Source: WHSW01 sp035296705 (GTDB lineage Bacteria > Actinomycetota > Thermoleophilia > Solirubrobacterales > 70-9). Taken from it: a stretch of DNA of 20,072 nt. This document shows, in pieces, positions 13,918-20,072 of the stretch (positions are counted from its first letter, which is position 1; each line of letters begins with the position of its first letter). The translations under genes and the position numbers were made by a program. The notes beneath the pieces are model-generated. The model saw nothing but the letters and a program-made list of their open reading frames with translations. It was not told where the DNA came from and searched no databases. The stretch covers positions 1 through 20,072 of the forward strand of contig DATHAL010000010.1 in NCBI GenBank assembly GCA_035296705.1, in the 5' to 3' direction.

Positions 13918-15537
13918 TCAGCCGAGCGAGCTGACGCCGGGCGGCGGATCGAGCTGCGCCGCCACCCGCTTACGGTGTGTCCGGATCTCGCTCATGATCC
14001 GCTCGAGGCGGGGCTCGGTGGAGGAGTCGACGTGCGTCATCGCCTTTGCGATCGACGGGTGCACCGCGGCGATCGCCTCATGCATCGACTGCGCGACCGC
14101 GCGATAGGTGGGGTGGCCCTCGCGCCCGGAGCGCAACTCGCACAGGTGCATCGCCTCGCGCGCGTTGAGGTCGAGCACGTACCGGATCCGGTAGCCGAGG
14201 CTGAGCGCGTAGGGCGCCGCCTCCTCGAGCCCCGTGGCCTCGAGCCGCTCGAACTCGGCACGCGAGAGCTCGAGGGCGCGCTCGTAGTCGTCGGCGACGC
14301 CTGCGTCGCTGAGCTCCTCGGGAACGCCGGCGCCGAGTTCGGGGCCGAGCCGCTGCCACTGGCAGGTCAGCATCCGGTGGCGCTGGAGGTCGCGAAAGCC
14401 GCCGTAGTCGGAGACGATCTCGAACCGGTAGCGGACCGCCTCCCAGCCGCGGCCCGGGCGGTGGCGGCGGTTCCGGCGCTCGCCGGCGAGATCCGCGATC
14501 AACTCGGCGCGCTCGATCGGGTCCAGGGCGCCGATCCGGTGGCGGATCGCGGCCTCGGAGGCGCCGGCCGACTCGAACAGCGAGGCGACAAGCAGGTCCT
14601 CCTCGTTGCCGTCGACGTGGACGAGATCGACCGACGGCGCCGCGTCGCCCTCGCGGCGGTCGAGGCCGAGCCTCGCGACGGCCCGCTCGGTCGCCTCTCG
14701 GCGCTCGCGCAGGTGGGCCACCCAATCGCCACCGCGGTCCGGCCGGTCGACCCGGGCGACGAAGCTCGGGATCACCTTCTTGAGCTCGCCGAGCAGCATC
14801 TCGCCGCAGGCGCGCGCCTCGGGAAGCGGCGAGGCCGCGAGGCGCAACAGCAGCTGCTCGTAGGCCTGACCCGACGCGTAGATCCCGACGTGGCTCAGGG
14901 TCGAGGCCGGCAGGAGCCCGCGCAGCAGGTCGAGGGCCTTGGCCCGGATGGAGCTGCGCCAGGCGCCCTCCGGCTGGTCCTCAGAGCGCGGCCAGCGCTC
15001 CTGCGCCCACGCCTGGGTGCGCTCGAGGCCGCGCGAGTAGATCTCGAACAGCTCGTCCATCGCGGCCCGGTAGCCGGGCCCGAGCTCGTCGTCGGAGTAG
15101 TAGCGGTAGCCCCCGAGGCCCTCGATGGGGCGGTCGTAGGCGATGTACCGGGTCGACTGCTCGAGGTAGCCGGCGAGCCGGCCGCGCTGGAGGATCTTCG
15201 TGAGCACGTTCGAGACCCATTCGCAGGCGACATGGGCGCCGCCGAGCTGCGCGATCGAGTCGTCGCCGTAGCCGATGAAGACGTTCTCGTAAAGGCGCGC
15301 CGCACGCTCGCCCTCGGCGCCGTCGAACGGCCGCGCGCCCTCCGGCACGTCGCCCGCGAACTCGTCCAGGTAAAGGCGCCTGAGGGTGCCGCCGTAGCGC
15401 GAATAGCGGGCGAACAGGGCGCCCTTGATCGTGTCCGGGAGGTTGACGAGGCCGAAGACCGGGCCATCGAGGTTCGTGAAGTGGGGCTCGAGGAGCGCCC
15501 GCTCTTCCGCGGTGAAGGACTCGACCGGGTAGTGCAC
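13918..15537 (-). CDS. thyX: double-length ThyX-like flavin-dependent thymidylate synthase
   Basis: ThyX makes dTMP from dUMP using FAD, NADPH and methylene-tetrahydrofolate. Usual ThyX proteins are about 220-250 residues; this one has 539 and looks like two ThyX folds in tandem. The family signature is RHR-X7-S-x-R-Y. The N-half has RGR (118-120) then X7 then STRY (128-131), so the histidine is lost. The C-half has RHR (386-388), but R396-L397-G398 replaces the rest. A later ThyX-type segment reads ASGQAYEQLLLRL (221-233) in the N-half and LNAREAMHLCELR (457-469) in the C-half. The GTG at 15537 follows a TACGAT hexamer by six bases. Membership of the family is clear; whether it is an active synthase is not. 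Confidence 0.85.
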   Translation of the reverse strand: MHYPVESFTAEERALLEPHFTNLDGPVFGLVNLPDTIKGALFARYSRYGGTLRRLYLDEFAGDVPEGARPFDGAEGERAARLYENVFIGYGDDSIAQLGGAHVACEWVSNVLTKILQRGRLAGYLEQSTRYIAYDRPIEGLGGYRYYSDDELGPGYRAAMDELFEIYSRGLERTQAWAQERWPRSEDQPEGAWRSSIRAKALDLLRGLLPASTLSHVGIYASGQAYEQLLLRLAASPLPEARACGEMLLGELKKVIPSFVARVDRPDRGGDWVAHLRERREATERAVARLGLDRREGDAAPSVDLVHVDGNEEDLLVASLFESAGASEAAIRHRIGALDPIERAELIADLAGERRNRRHRPGRGWEAVRYRFEIVSDYGGFRDLQRHRMLTCQWQRLGPELGAGVPEELSDAGVADDYERALELSRAEFERLEATGLEEAAPYALSLGYRIRYVLDLNAREAMHLCELRSGREGHPTYRAVAQSMHEAIAAVHPSIAKAMTHVDSSTEPRLERIMSEIRTHRKRVAAQLDPPPGVSSLG

Positions 15538-15543
15538 CGAGCG

Positions 15544-15549
15544 ATCGTA
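15544..15549 (-). promoter_or_regulatory. -10-like hexamer of the ThyX gene
   Basis: TACGAT on the minus strand ends six bases before the GTG at 15537, which places the start codon at +1 of a leaderless transcript. It lies in the 36-base gap after the VOC gene, so this ThyX gene probably has its own transcription start. Confidence 0.45.
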
Positions 15550-15573
15550 GAGGGCGCGGCGGCGGGGGGCCGA

Positions 15574-15945
15574 TCAGCTGCGCGGGGGCTCCGGCCAGGC
15601 CGGCGGGAACTCCATCAGCTCGACGCGATGCCCCCCTGGAGCGACCGCGAAGGCGCGCCTTGCGCCCCAGAGCTGCCGTGTCTCGGTGACCTCGTGGCTG
15701 GCCTCGGCGAGGCCCGCGAGGGCGCGGTCGAAGTCCTCGACGGCGACCGCGCAGTGGCCGAGCTGCGGCACGGTGGCGGCCGCCGTGTGGATCAGGTGGA
15801 CGTGCGTGCCATGGCGCTCGAACCAGGTCACGTTGCCGCGCAGCTGCTCGGGCTCCTCGATCCGCTCGAACCCGAGCACGGCCCAGAATTCGACGGACGG
15901 CTCGACCGCCTCCGGCGGCACCTCTATCGAGACGTGCTGGAGCAT
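15574..15945 (-). CDS. VOC/glyoxalase-fold protein
   Basis: A 123-residue protein of the vicinal oxygen chelate superfamily, which includes glyoxalase I, extradiol dioxygenases and resistance proteins. Two beta-alpha-beta-beta-beta modules are visible: MLQHVSIEVP with EPSVEFWAVLGFE, and LGHCAVAVEDFDRALAGL with HRVELMEFP. Candidate metal ligands are H4, H50, H64 and E109. WxxLGFE is the classic first-module motif. The ATG comes three bases after the stop of the SnoaL-like gene, so they are surely cotranscribed. The substrate is unknown. Confidence 0.85.
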   Translation of the reverse strand: MLQHVSIEVPPEAVEPSVEFWAVLGFERIEEPEQLRGNVTWFERHGTHVHLIHTAAATVPQLGHCAVAVEDFDRALAGLAEASHEVTETRQLWGARRAFAVAPGGHRVELMEFPPAWPEPPRS

Positions 15946-15948
15946 GCC

Positions 15949-16362
15949 TCAGCGCTCGGTGGCGGCGGCTCGGCGCGCATCGTCCCAGTCGTCGAACGCG
16001 TCGATGCGGGCGACCTCCTCCCCCTCGAAGGTCGCCAGGTGCGCGTAGGGAACGCTGACCTCGTCCCCCGAGCCGCGCTCGGTGCCGTGGAAGGTGAGCA
16101 GCGCGAGCACCCGGCTCTCGCCCGCCGGAAAGATCTCCTCGATGTCGAAGCGAAGCAGCGCCCAGGGCTCCTCGATGAACGAGGTCCAGAACTCGACCAT
16201 CCCCTCGCGGCCGCGATAGACGGGCTCGATCCCGGGAAAGAGCTGTGCCGTGCGGAACTCGATCTCGGGCGAGGCCTGCTCGAGGATCCAAACGAGGTCA
16301 CGGCGGTTCCAGGCGTCGAGCGCCTCGCGGTAGCGCTCGACGAGATCGCTGCTCGCGCTCAT
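15949..16362 (-). CDS. SnoaL-like (NTF2-fold) protein
   Basis: A 137-residue protein with the SnoaL/NTF2-like cone fold, seen in polyketide cyclases, ketosteroid-isomerase-like enzymes and many small ligand-binding proteins. The start MSASSDLVERYREALDAWNRRDL is the usual first helix, followed by PEIEFR, the YRGREGMVEFWTSF helix and a four-strand sheet ending in FEGEEVARIDAFDDWDDAR. A GATATT hexamer precedes the ATG at 16362 by nine bases. The same frame continues upstream without a stop into a transporter-like N-terminus (start GTG 16560), so a 203-residue fusion product is also possible. Three bases separate it from the VOC gene. No substrate can be inferred. Confidence 0.8.
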   Translation of the reverse strand: MSASSDLVERYREALDAWNRRDLVWILEQASPEIEFRTAQLFPGIEPVYRGREGMVEFWTSFIEEPWALLRFDIEEIFPAGESRVLALLTFHGTERGSGDEVSVPYAHLATFEGEEVARIDAFDDWDDARRAAATER

Positions 16363-16371
16363 GCCGGCACC

Positions 16372-16377
16372 AATATC
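16372..16377 (-). promoter_or_regulatory. -10-like hexamer of the SnoaL-like gene
   Basis: GATATT on the minus strand (four of six to TATAAT) ends nine bases before the ATG at 16362. It falls exactly where the similarity to the AEC transporter stops, suggesting that the upstream remnant and this gene are separate units. The match is weak. Confidence 0.3.
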
Positions 16378-16380
16378 ACG

Positions 16381-16560
16381 ACCCGCGTTCAGGTCGAGGC
16401 TCGCCCTCGTCAGGTTGAGGAAGGTGATCGGCGGCAGGACGAAGTGAAGGACGACGAGCAGCGAGCGTCGTGAGAAGCCCTGCGCCCCGGCGCCGAACCG
16501 CCGCCCGGTCCAGATCCCCAGCGCCGTCGACGCTGCGATCGCGGCGATGATCGCCGGCAC
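16381..16560 (-). pseudogene. N-terminal remnant of an AEC-type transporter
   Basis: The first 60 codons of what looks like an auxin-efflux-carrier (AEC) family permease. A GTG start (16560) lies 12 bases after the nuoN stop. The first membrane segment is AIIAAIAASTALGIW, a basic loop RRFGAGAQGFSRR follows, and the second segment contains VLPPITFLNLTRASLD, a phrase characteristic of the family. AEC proteins are about 300 residues with about ten segments, but here the similarity ends after about residue 60. The frame then runs, with no stop, into the SnoaL-like gene. Either a deletion removed the rest of the transporter or the fragment has become a two-segment membrane anchor. Family assignment is from memory of such N-termini and is moderately sure. 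Confidence 0.5.
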
Positions 16561-16572
16561 GTCGAGCCGGGG

Positions 16573-18096
16573 TCAGATGAGCGACGCGATCGACGCGCCC
16601 GCCTGGTTCGCCCAGTCGACGAGCGGCGAGGGGATGAACCCGAAGAAGATGGTCGCGGCCGTGACCACGAAGGTGAGCCCGAGGATGACCCGGCAGCGCG
16701 CGCCGGTCGGGTCGGCCTCCTGCGAGGCACCGGCGATCGCCGGCATCGGCCCCTCCGGACGCTCCTCCGCGGGGCCCATCCAGACCGCCGCGATCACGCG
16801 CAGGTAGTAGGTCAGCGAGATCATCGTCCCGATCGCGATCATCACCGCGAGCCAGGTGTAGTCGGAGTCGACCGCGGCCTCGATCAGGTAGAGCTTGCCG
16901 ATGAAGCCCGCGGTGCCGGGCAGCCCGGCGAGCGCCAGCATCGAGACGGTGAGCGCCGCCGCCAGACCCGGACGCACGCGCCCAAGTCCCTCGACCGCCG
17001 CGATCTCGTCGCCGTGCACCGTCTCGCGCTCCCGGATCGTGATCACCGCGAAGGCCGCCAGGTTCATCAGGGCGTAGGCGGCGAGGTAGAAGATCAGCGC
17101 GCTCGTGCCGGCCTGGGTGACGGCCACGACACCCACCATCATGTAGCCGGCCTGCGCGACGCCGGAGTAGCCGAGCAGCCGCTTGAGCGAGGTCTGCCCG
17201 AGCGCGCCGGCGTTCCCAACCACGATCGAGACGGCCGCGAGCGCCGCGAGCGCGGGCTGCCAGTCGTCTACCGCGGGCCCGAGCGCGACCTCGAAGAAGC
17301 GCACGACGGCCGCGAACGCCGCCGCCTTCGTGGCCACCGCCATGAACGCGGTCACCGGGGTGGGGGCGCCCTGGTAGACGTCGGGCGTCCACTGGTGAAA
17401 CGGCGCGATCGAGAGCTTGAACGCGAGCCCGGTGGCCGAGAGCGCGATGCCGATCAGAAGCAGCGGGTCGTCGACGACCGAGCCGCGGATGCCCTGCGCG
17501 ATGCCGCCGAAATCGGTCGAGCCGGTGGCGCCATAGACGAACGCGAGGCCATAGAGGAGCGTCGCCGAGCCGAGCGAGCCGACGATCAGGTACTTGAGGC
17601 CCGACTCGAGCGACTCCTCGCGGCGGAGCGCCGACCCGCACAGCACGTACAGCGGGATCGAGAGGAGCTCGAGCGAGACGAAGAGCGCGATCAGGTTCTG
17701 CGCCGCGGCGAGCATCGTCATCCCCAGCACCGAGCAGATCAGCAGCGCCTGGAACTCCCCGTGCCCGCTCGCCCCGATCGGTCGCTCGACCGAGTCCTCA
17801 CGCCAGGAGAGCGGGATGCAGAACCCGGCGGCCGCGATCGCGATCAGGCTCGAGGCGATCGCGAGGTCATCGAGCCGCAGCGCCCCCGCGACCAGGTCCT
17901 TCTGCTCGCCCCACTGCCAGATCTCGAGCCCCGCGGCCGCGGCCAGCGTCCCGATCCCGAAGACGGACACGACCACGCGCTCCCGCCGCGAGCTGCCACC
18001 GACGAGCCCGACGACCAGCGTCAGCACGAGGCCGGCCGTGAGCGCGATGATCGGTGAGAGCCCCGCGTAATCGATGTCGGGCGCGTTGAAATTCAT
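16573..18096 (-). CDS. nuoN: NADH-quinone oxidoreductase subunit N
   Basis: One of the three antiporter-like, proton-pumping membrane subunits of respiratory complex I. The protein is 507 residues with about 14 hydrophobic segments. Key charged residues are kept: E143 in SLELLSIPLYVL, K168 in SGLKYLIVGS, K227 with H234 in LAFKLSIAPFHQWTPDVYQ, and K257 in MAVATKAAAF. The ATG at 18096 gives the normal N-terminus; GGAG lies 11 bases upstream. It follows nuoM after a 76-base gap that holds a symmetric hairpin, and is followed 12 bases later by the AEC remnant. Confidence 0.95.
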   Translation of the reverse strand: MNFNAPDIDYAGLSPIIALTAGLVLTLVVGLVGGSSRRERVVVSVFGIGTLAAAAGLEIWQWGEQKDLVAGALRLDDLAIASSLIAIAAAGFCIPLSWREDSVERPIGASGHGEFQALLICSVLGMTMLAAAQNLIALFVSLELLSIPLYVLCGSALRREESLESGLKYLIVGSLGSATLLYGLAFVYGATGSTDFGGIAQGIRGSVVDDPLLLIGIALSATGLAFKLSIAPFHQWTPDVYQGAPTPVTAFMAVATKAAAFAAVVRFFEVALGPAVDDWQPALAALAAVSIVVGNAGALGQTSLKRLLGYSGVAQAGYMMVGVVAVTQAGTSALIFYLAAYALMNLAAFAVITIRERETVHGDEIAAVEGLGRVRPGLAAALTVSMLALAGLPGTAGFIGKLYLIEAAVDSDYTWLAVMIAIGTMISLTYYLRVIAAVWMGPAEERPEGPMPAIAGASQEADPTGARCRVILGLTFVVTAATIFFGFIPSPLVDWANQAGASIASLI

Positions 18097-18113
18097 CAGC
18101 CGGTCGCTCCGAT

Positions 18114-18150
18114 TGGCGCCTTATGACCGCTATGCGGGGAGAAAGCGCCA
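18114..18150. promoter_or_regulatory. 37-base symmetric nested dyad between nuoM and nuoN
   Basis: The arms are TGGCGC (18114-18119) and GCGCCA (18145-18150), with an inner CCGC (18127-18130) and GCGG (18134-18137) around TAT. Both dyads share one centre at 18132 and both gaps are seven bases. In the minus-strand transcript this can fold as six pairs, a partly paired stretch, four pairs and a three-base loop. It ends 17 bases before the nuoN ATG. No U-run follows it, so it does not look like a terminator. An RNA processing, stabilising or translation-control hairpin, or a protein-binding site, is possible. Confidence 0.5.
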
Positions 18151-18172
18151 CTTATTGGGCTCAGGGGATTGA

Positions 18173-19681
18173 TCATTCCGGGCCCCCGTGCAGCGGTGTG
18201 GAGGCGGTCGCAGACGACTCGGGCTGGACCGCGGCAACCGCCGCGTTCACCGATGCCTCGCCCCGGTCGAGGATCAGCCCGGGGTAGAAGGCCAGCGCGA
18301 CGATCAGCGCCACCAGCGGGGCCAGGATGAGGCCGTCGCGAACGGTTATCTCCCGCGAGACGACGCCGTCGGGGAGCCGGTTGTGCATCGTGCGCTGGTA
18401 GAGGCGCAGGGCGTAGAAGGCAGCGAGGGCGATGCCTACGGCGGCGACGAACGCGAACGCGATCTTTGATTGGAAGACGCCGTTCAGGATGTAGAACTCG
18501 CCGATGAAGTTGGCTGAGCCGGGGATCGCCAGGTTTGCCATCGTGACGACGAGAAAGAGGGCGGCGAGGAACGGGGCGCGCACGGCGAGGCCGCCCATCA
18601 GCGTCAGGTCCTCCGTGCGGGCGCGCTCGTAAAGGAGCGCGATGATCAGGAAGACCACGCCCACCACGAGGCCGTGATTGACCATTTGGAGCACCGCACC
18701 CTCGGCGCCGTCGGGGCGCAGGCTGAAGATCCCGATCGTGATGAAGCCCAGCTGGGCAACGGAGGAGTAGCCGGCGACGAGGCGGACGTTGGTCTGCGTG
18801 AACGCCATCACCGACCCGTAGAGGATCGAGCCGAGCGCGATCAGCATCACGAGTTCCTGGAAGTGGGTCGATGCGTCAGGGAAGACCGGCAGCGCGACCC
18901 GCAGAAAGCCGTAGGCGCCGACCTTCGAGAGCACCCCCGAGAGCAGCACTAAGACCGGCAGCGGCGCGGCTCGGTAGGCGTCCGGCATCCAGCCGTGGAT
19001 CGGGAAGGCCGGCATCTTGACCAGGAACGCCGCCGCGAAGAAGCAGAAGATCCAGTACTGGCTGCCGGAGGAGAGCAGGTTCTCGCGCAGGTACTCGATC
19101 GAGAAGTTGAGCTCCCCCGTCTGCTGGGACACGAGGATCGCGGTGGCGATCGCACCGACCAGCATCAAAAGCGAGCCGACGAGCGTGTAGACGATCATCT
19201 TCATCGTCGCGCGCACGCGGTTTAAGCCGCCGAAGGTCCCGATCAGCAGGAAGAACGGGATCAGCATGAGGTCGAAGAAGAGGACGAAGAGCAGGAGGTC
19301 CTGGGCACAGAAAGCGCCGAGGGCCGCCGTCTCGCCCAGCCCGAGCAGGAAGTAGTAAAGCTGCGAGCGTCCGACCATCGGCTCGGACCGAAGCGCCGAC
19401 CAGAGCGTCGAGGCGAACCAGAGGACGGCGGTCAGGAGGACCAGGAAGACGCTGATCCCGTCGACGCCGAGCTCGTAGCTCACGCCGAGGTCGGGGATCC
19501 ATGTCTCGTCGACGGAGTGCTGGATCGTCGCGGTGCCGGCCGTGAAGTCGACGGCGAGGGCGATCGCGAGCACGAGGGCGACCAGCGACCCGGCGACTGC
19601 GAGCCAGCGCGCGAGACCTCGCGGCGCGAGCAGCGCCAGGGCGCCTGCGGCAAGCGGAGCCCAGAGCAACACGCTCAGCAT
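18173..19681 (-). CDS. nuoM: NADH-quinone oxidoreductase subunit M
   Basis: Antiporter-like proton-pumping subunit of complex I, 502 residues, about 14 hydrophobic segments. Recognisable features are LGVDGISVFLVLLT (71-84), LMLIPFFLLIG (138-148), K222 in LVKMPAFPIHGWMPDAY and K253 in LLSGVLSKVGAYG. The glutamate normally found before the LMLIP segment (E144 in E. coli) is an aspartate here (D137 in FFDLMLIP). The ATG at 19681 shares its A with the nuoL stop. The open frame extends upstream to 19924 but is a shadow of nuoL there. The gene ends at 18173, 76 bases before nuoN. Confidence 0.95.
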   Translation of the reverse strand: MLSVLLWAPLAAGALALLAPRGLARWLAVAGSLVALVLAIALAVDFTAGTATIQHSVDETWIPDLGVSYELGVDGISVFLVLLTAVLWFASTLWSALRSEPMVGRSQLYYFLLGLGETAALGAFCAQDLLLFVLFFDLMLIPFFLLIGTFGGLNRVRATMKMIVYTLVGSLLMLVGAIATAILVSQQTGELNFSIEYLRENLLSSGSQYWIFCFFAAAFLVKMPAFPIHGWMPDAYRAAPLPVLVLLSGVLSKVGAYGFLRVALPVFPDASTHFQELVMLIALGSILYGSVMAFTQTNVRLVAGYSSVAQLGFITIGIFSLRPDGAEGAVLQMVNHGLVVGVVFLIIALLYERARTEDLTLMGGLAVRAPFLAALFLVVTMANLAIPGSANFIGEFYILNGVFQSKIAFAFVAAVGIALAAFYALRLYQRTMHNRLPDGVVSREITVRDGLILAPLVALIVALAFYPGLILDRGEASVNAAVAAVQPESSATASTPLHGGPE

Positions 19682-20072
19682 CAGGAGCTGACCACCAGGA
19701 AGTAGACGCCGAGCGCAAGGAAGCCGCCCACCAACAGCAGGGCGTAGGCCCGCACGAAGCCCGACTGGGCGCCGCGGACGACGGCGCCCGCGCCGCGCGC
19801 CACACCGACCGCGCCCTGCACGATCCCGTCGACGACGAAGCGCTCGAAGACCGCATTCGAGAACCGGCCGACGGCGATCGCGGGGCGATAGACGAGCGCG
19901 TCCTGGACCTCGTCGAAGTACCACTTGTGGAATAGGAACCGGTGCGCGCGCGGGAGGCGCTCGACCATCCGCGCCGTGATCCCGGGCCGGCGGACGTAGC
20001 AGAGGTACGCAAACCAGATCCCGGCCAGCGCGATCACCGCCCCGACACCCAAGCCGATCCAGGCCGCGCTGT
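19681..20072 (-). CDS. nuoL: NADH-quinone oxidoreductase subunit L, 3' end (partial)
   Basis: The last 130 or so codons of nuoL; the gene runs off the right edge with the frame still open. The visible part is the C-terminus of the largest antiporter-like subunit: a membrane segment (GAVIALAGIWFAYLCYV), then FLFHKWYFDEVQDALVYRP and GRFSNAVFERFVVDGIVQG, typical of the region after the lateral helix of NuoL, and a final membrane segment (YALLLVGGFLALGVYFLVV). The stop overlaps the nuoM start (TGATG), fitting the standard L-M-N order. Confidence 0.93.
   Translation of the reverse strand, partial: SAAWIGLGVGAVIALAGIWFAYLCYVRRPGITARMVERLPRAHRFLFHKWYFDEVQDALVYRPAIAVGRFSNAVFERFVVDGIVQGAVGVARGAGAVVRGAQSGFVRAYALLLVGGFLALGVYFLVVSS

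Noticed and set aside
12349..16473. A 1374-codon open frame on the + strand
   Set aside because: It runs out of frame through the hydrolase and membrane-protein genes and antisense to thyX and its neighbours. Its product is Arg/Pro/Ala/Gly-rich and low in complexity. It is a by-product of high GC codon use.

Overview
The window is a dense, GC-rich (about 70% by eye) bacterial chromosome segment. Gene content points to a deep-branching actinobacterium, most likely class Thermoleophilia (Solirubrobacterales-like): a biotin carboxylase/BCCP fusion of the actinobacterial type, a dnaB-loader-purA cluster, a nuoLMN block, a DUF2804 protein and many short, tightly packed genes. The lineage is an inference from gene content, not from a marker comparison. 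There are no RNA genes, insertion sequences, CRISPR arrays or gene-free stretches over 300 bases. The largest gap is 144 bases (5526-5669).

Left part (1-3525, + strand): the replicative helicase gene dnaB is joined by a one-base TGATG overlap to a DnaI/DnaC-type AAA+ helicase loader. purA (adenylosuccinate synthetase) follows with its own start region.

3526-9355: on the minus strand lies a 614-residue polytopic membrane protein with a FixH/YtkA-like extracytoplasmic domain, coupled by TGATG to a 45-residue membrane peptide. Its divergent neighbour is an acyl-CoA carboxylase alpha subunit (biotin carboxylase plus biotin carrier), followed five bases later by a DUF2804 gene. The 144-base divergent region carries several dyads that look like operators. 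Next, on the minus strand, are a TadE/pilin-like secreted protein and a 90-residue hypothetical protein.

9405-13886: an SDR oxidoreductase converges on a zinc-ribbon membrane-associated protein. Divergent from the latter is a five-gene + strand operon (CBS-pair protein, 71-residue protein, six-segment membrane protein, alpha/beta hydrolase, four-segment membrane protein) whose genes overlap or nearly touch.

13918-20072 (minus strand, read from high to low coordinates): the 3' end of nuoL, then nuoM and nuoN (proton-pumping antiporter-like subunits of complex I), a truncated AEC-type transporter start, a SnoaL-like protein, a VOC/glyoxalase protein, and a double-length ThyX whose signature motif is split between its two halves.

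A recurring theme is start-codon architecture. Almost every transcription-unit start has a -10-like hexamer (TANNNT or a close relative) ending 6-10 bases before an ATG or GTG, with no Shine-Dalgarno sequence, which suggests widespread leaderless transcription. The one clear exception, the 614-residue membrane protein, has a strong AAGGAGG instead.

The most unusual items are the tandem ThyX, the AEC remnant in frame with SnoaL, the symmetric hairpin between nuoM and nuoN, and the operator cluster at 5552-5611.
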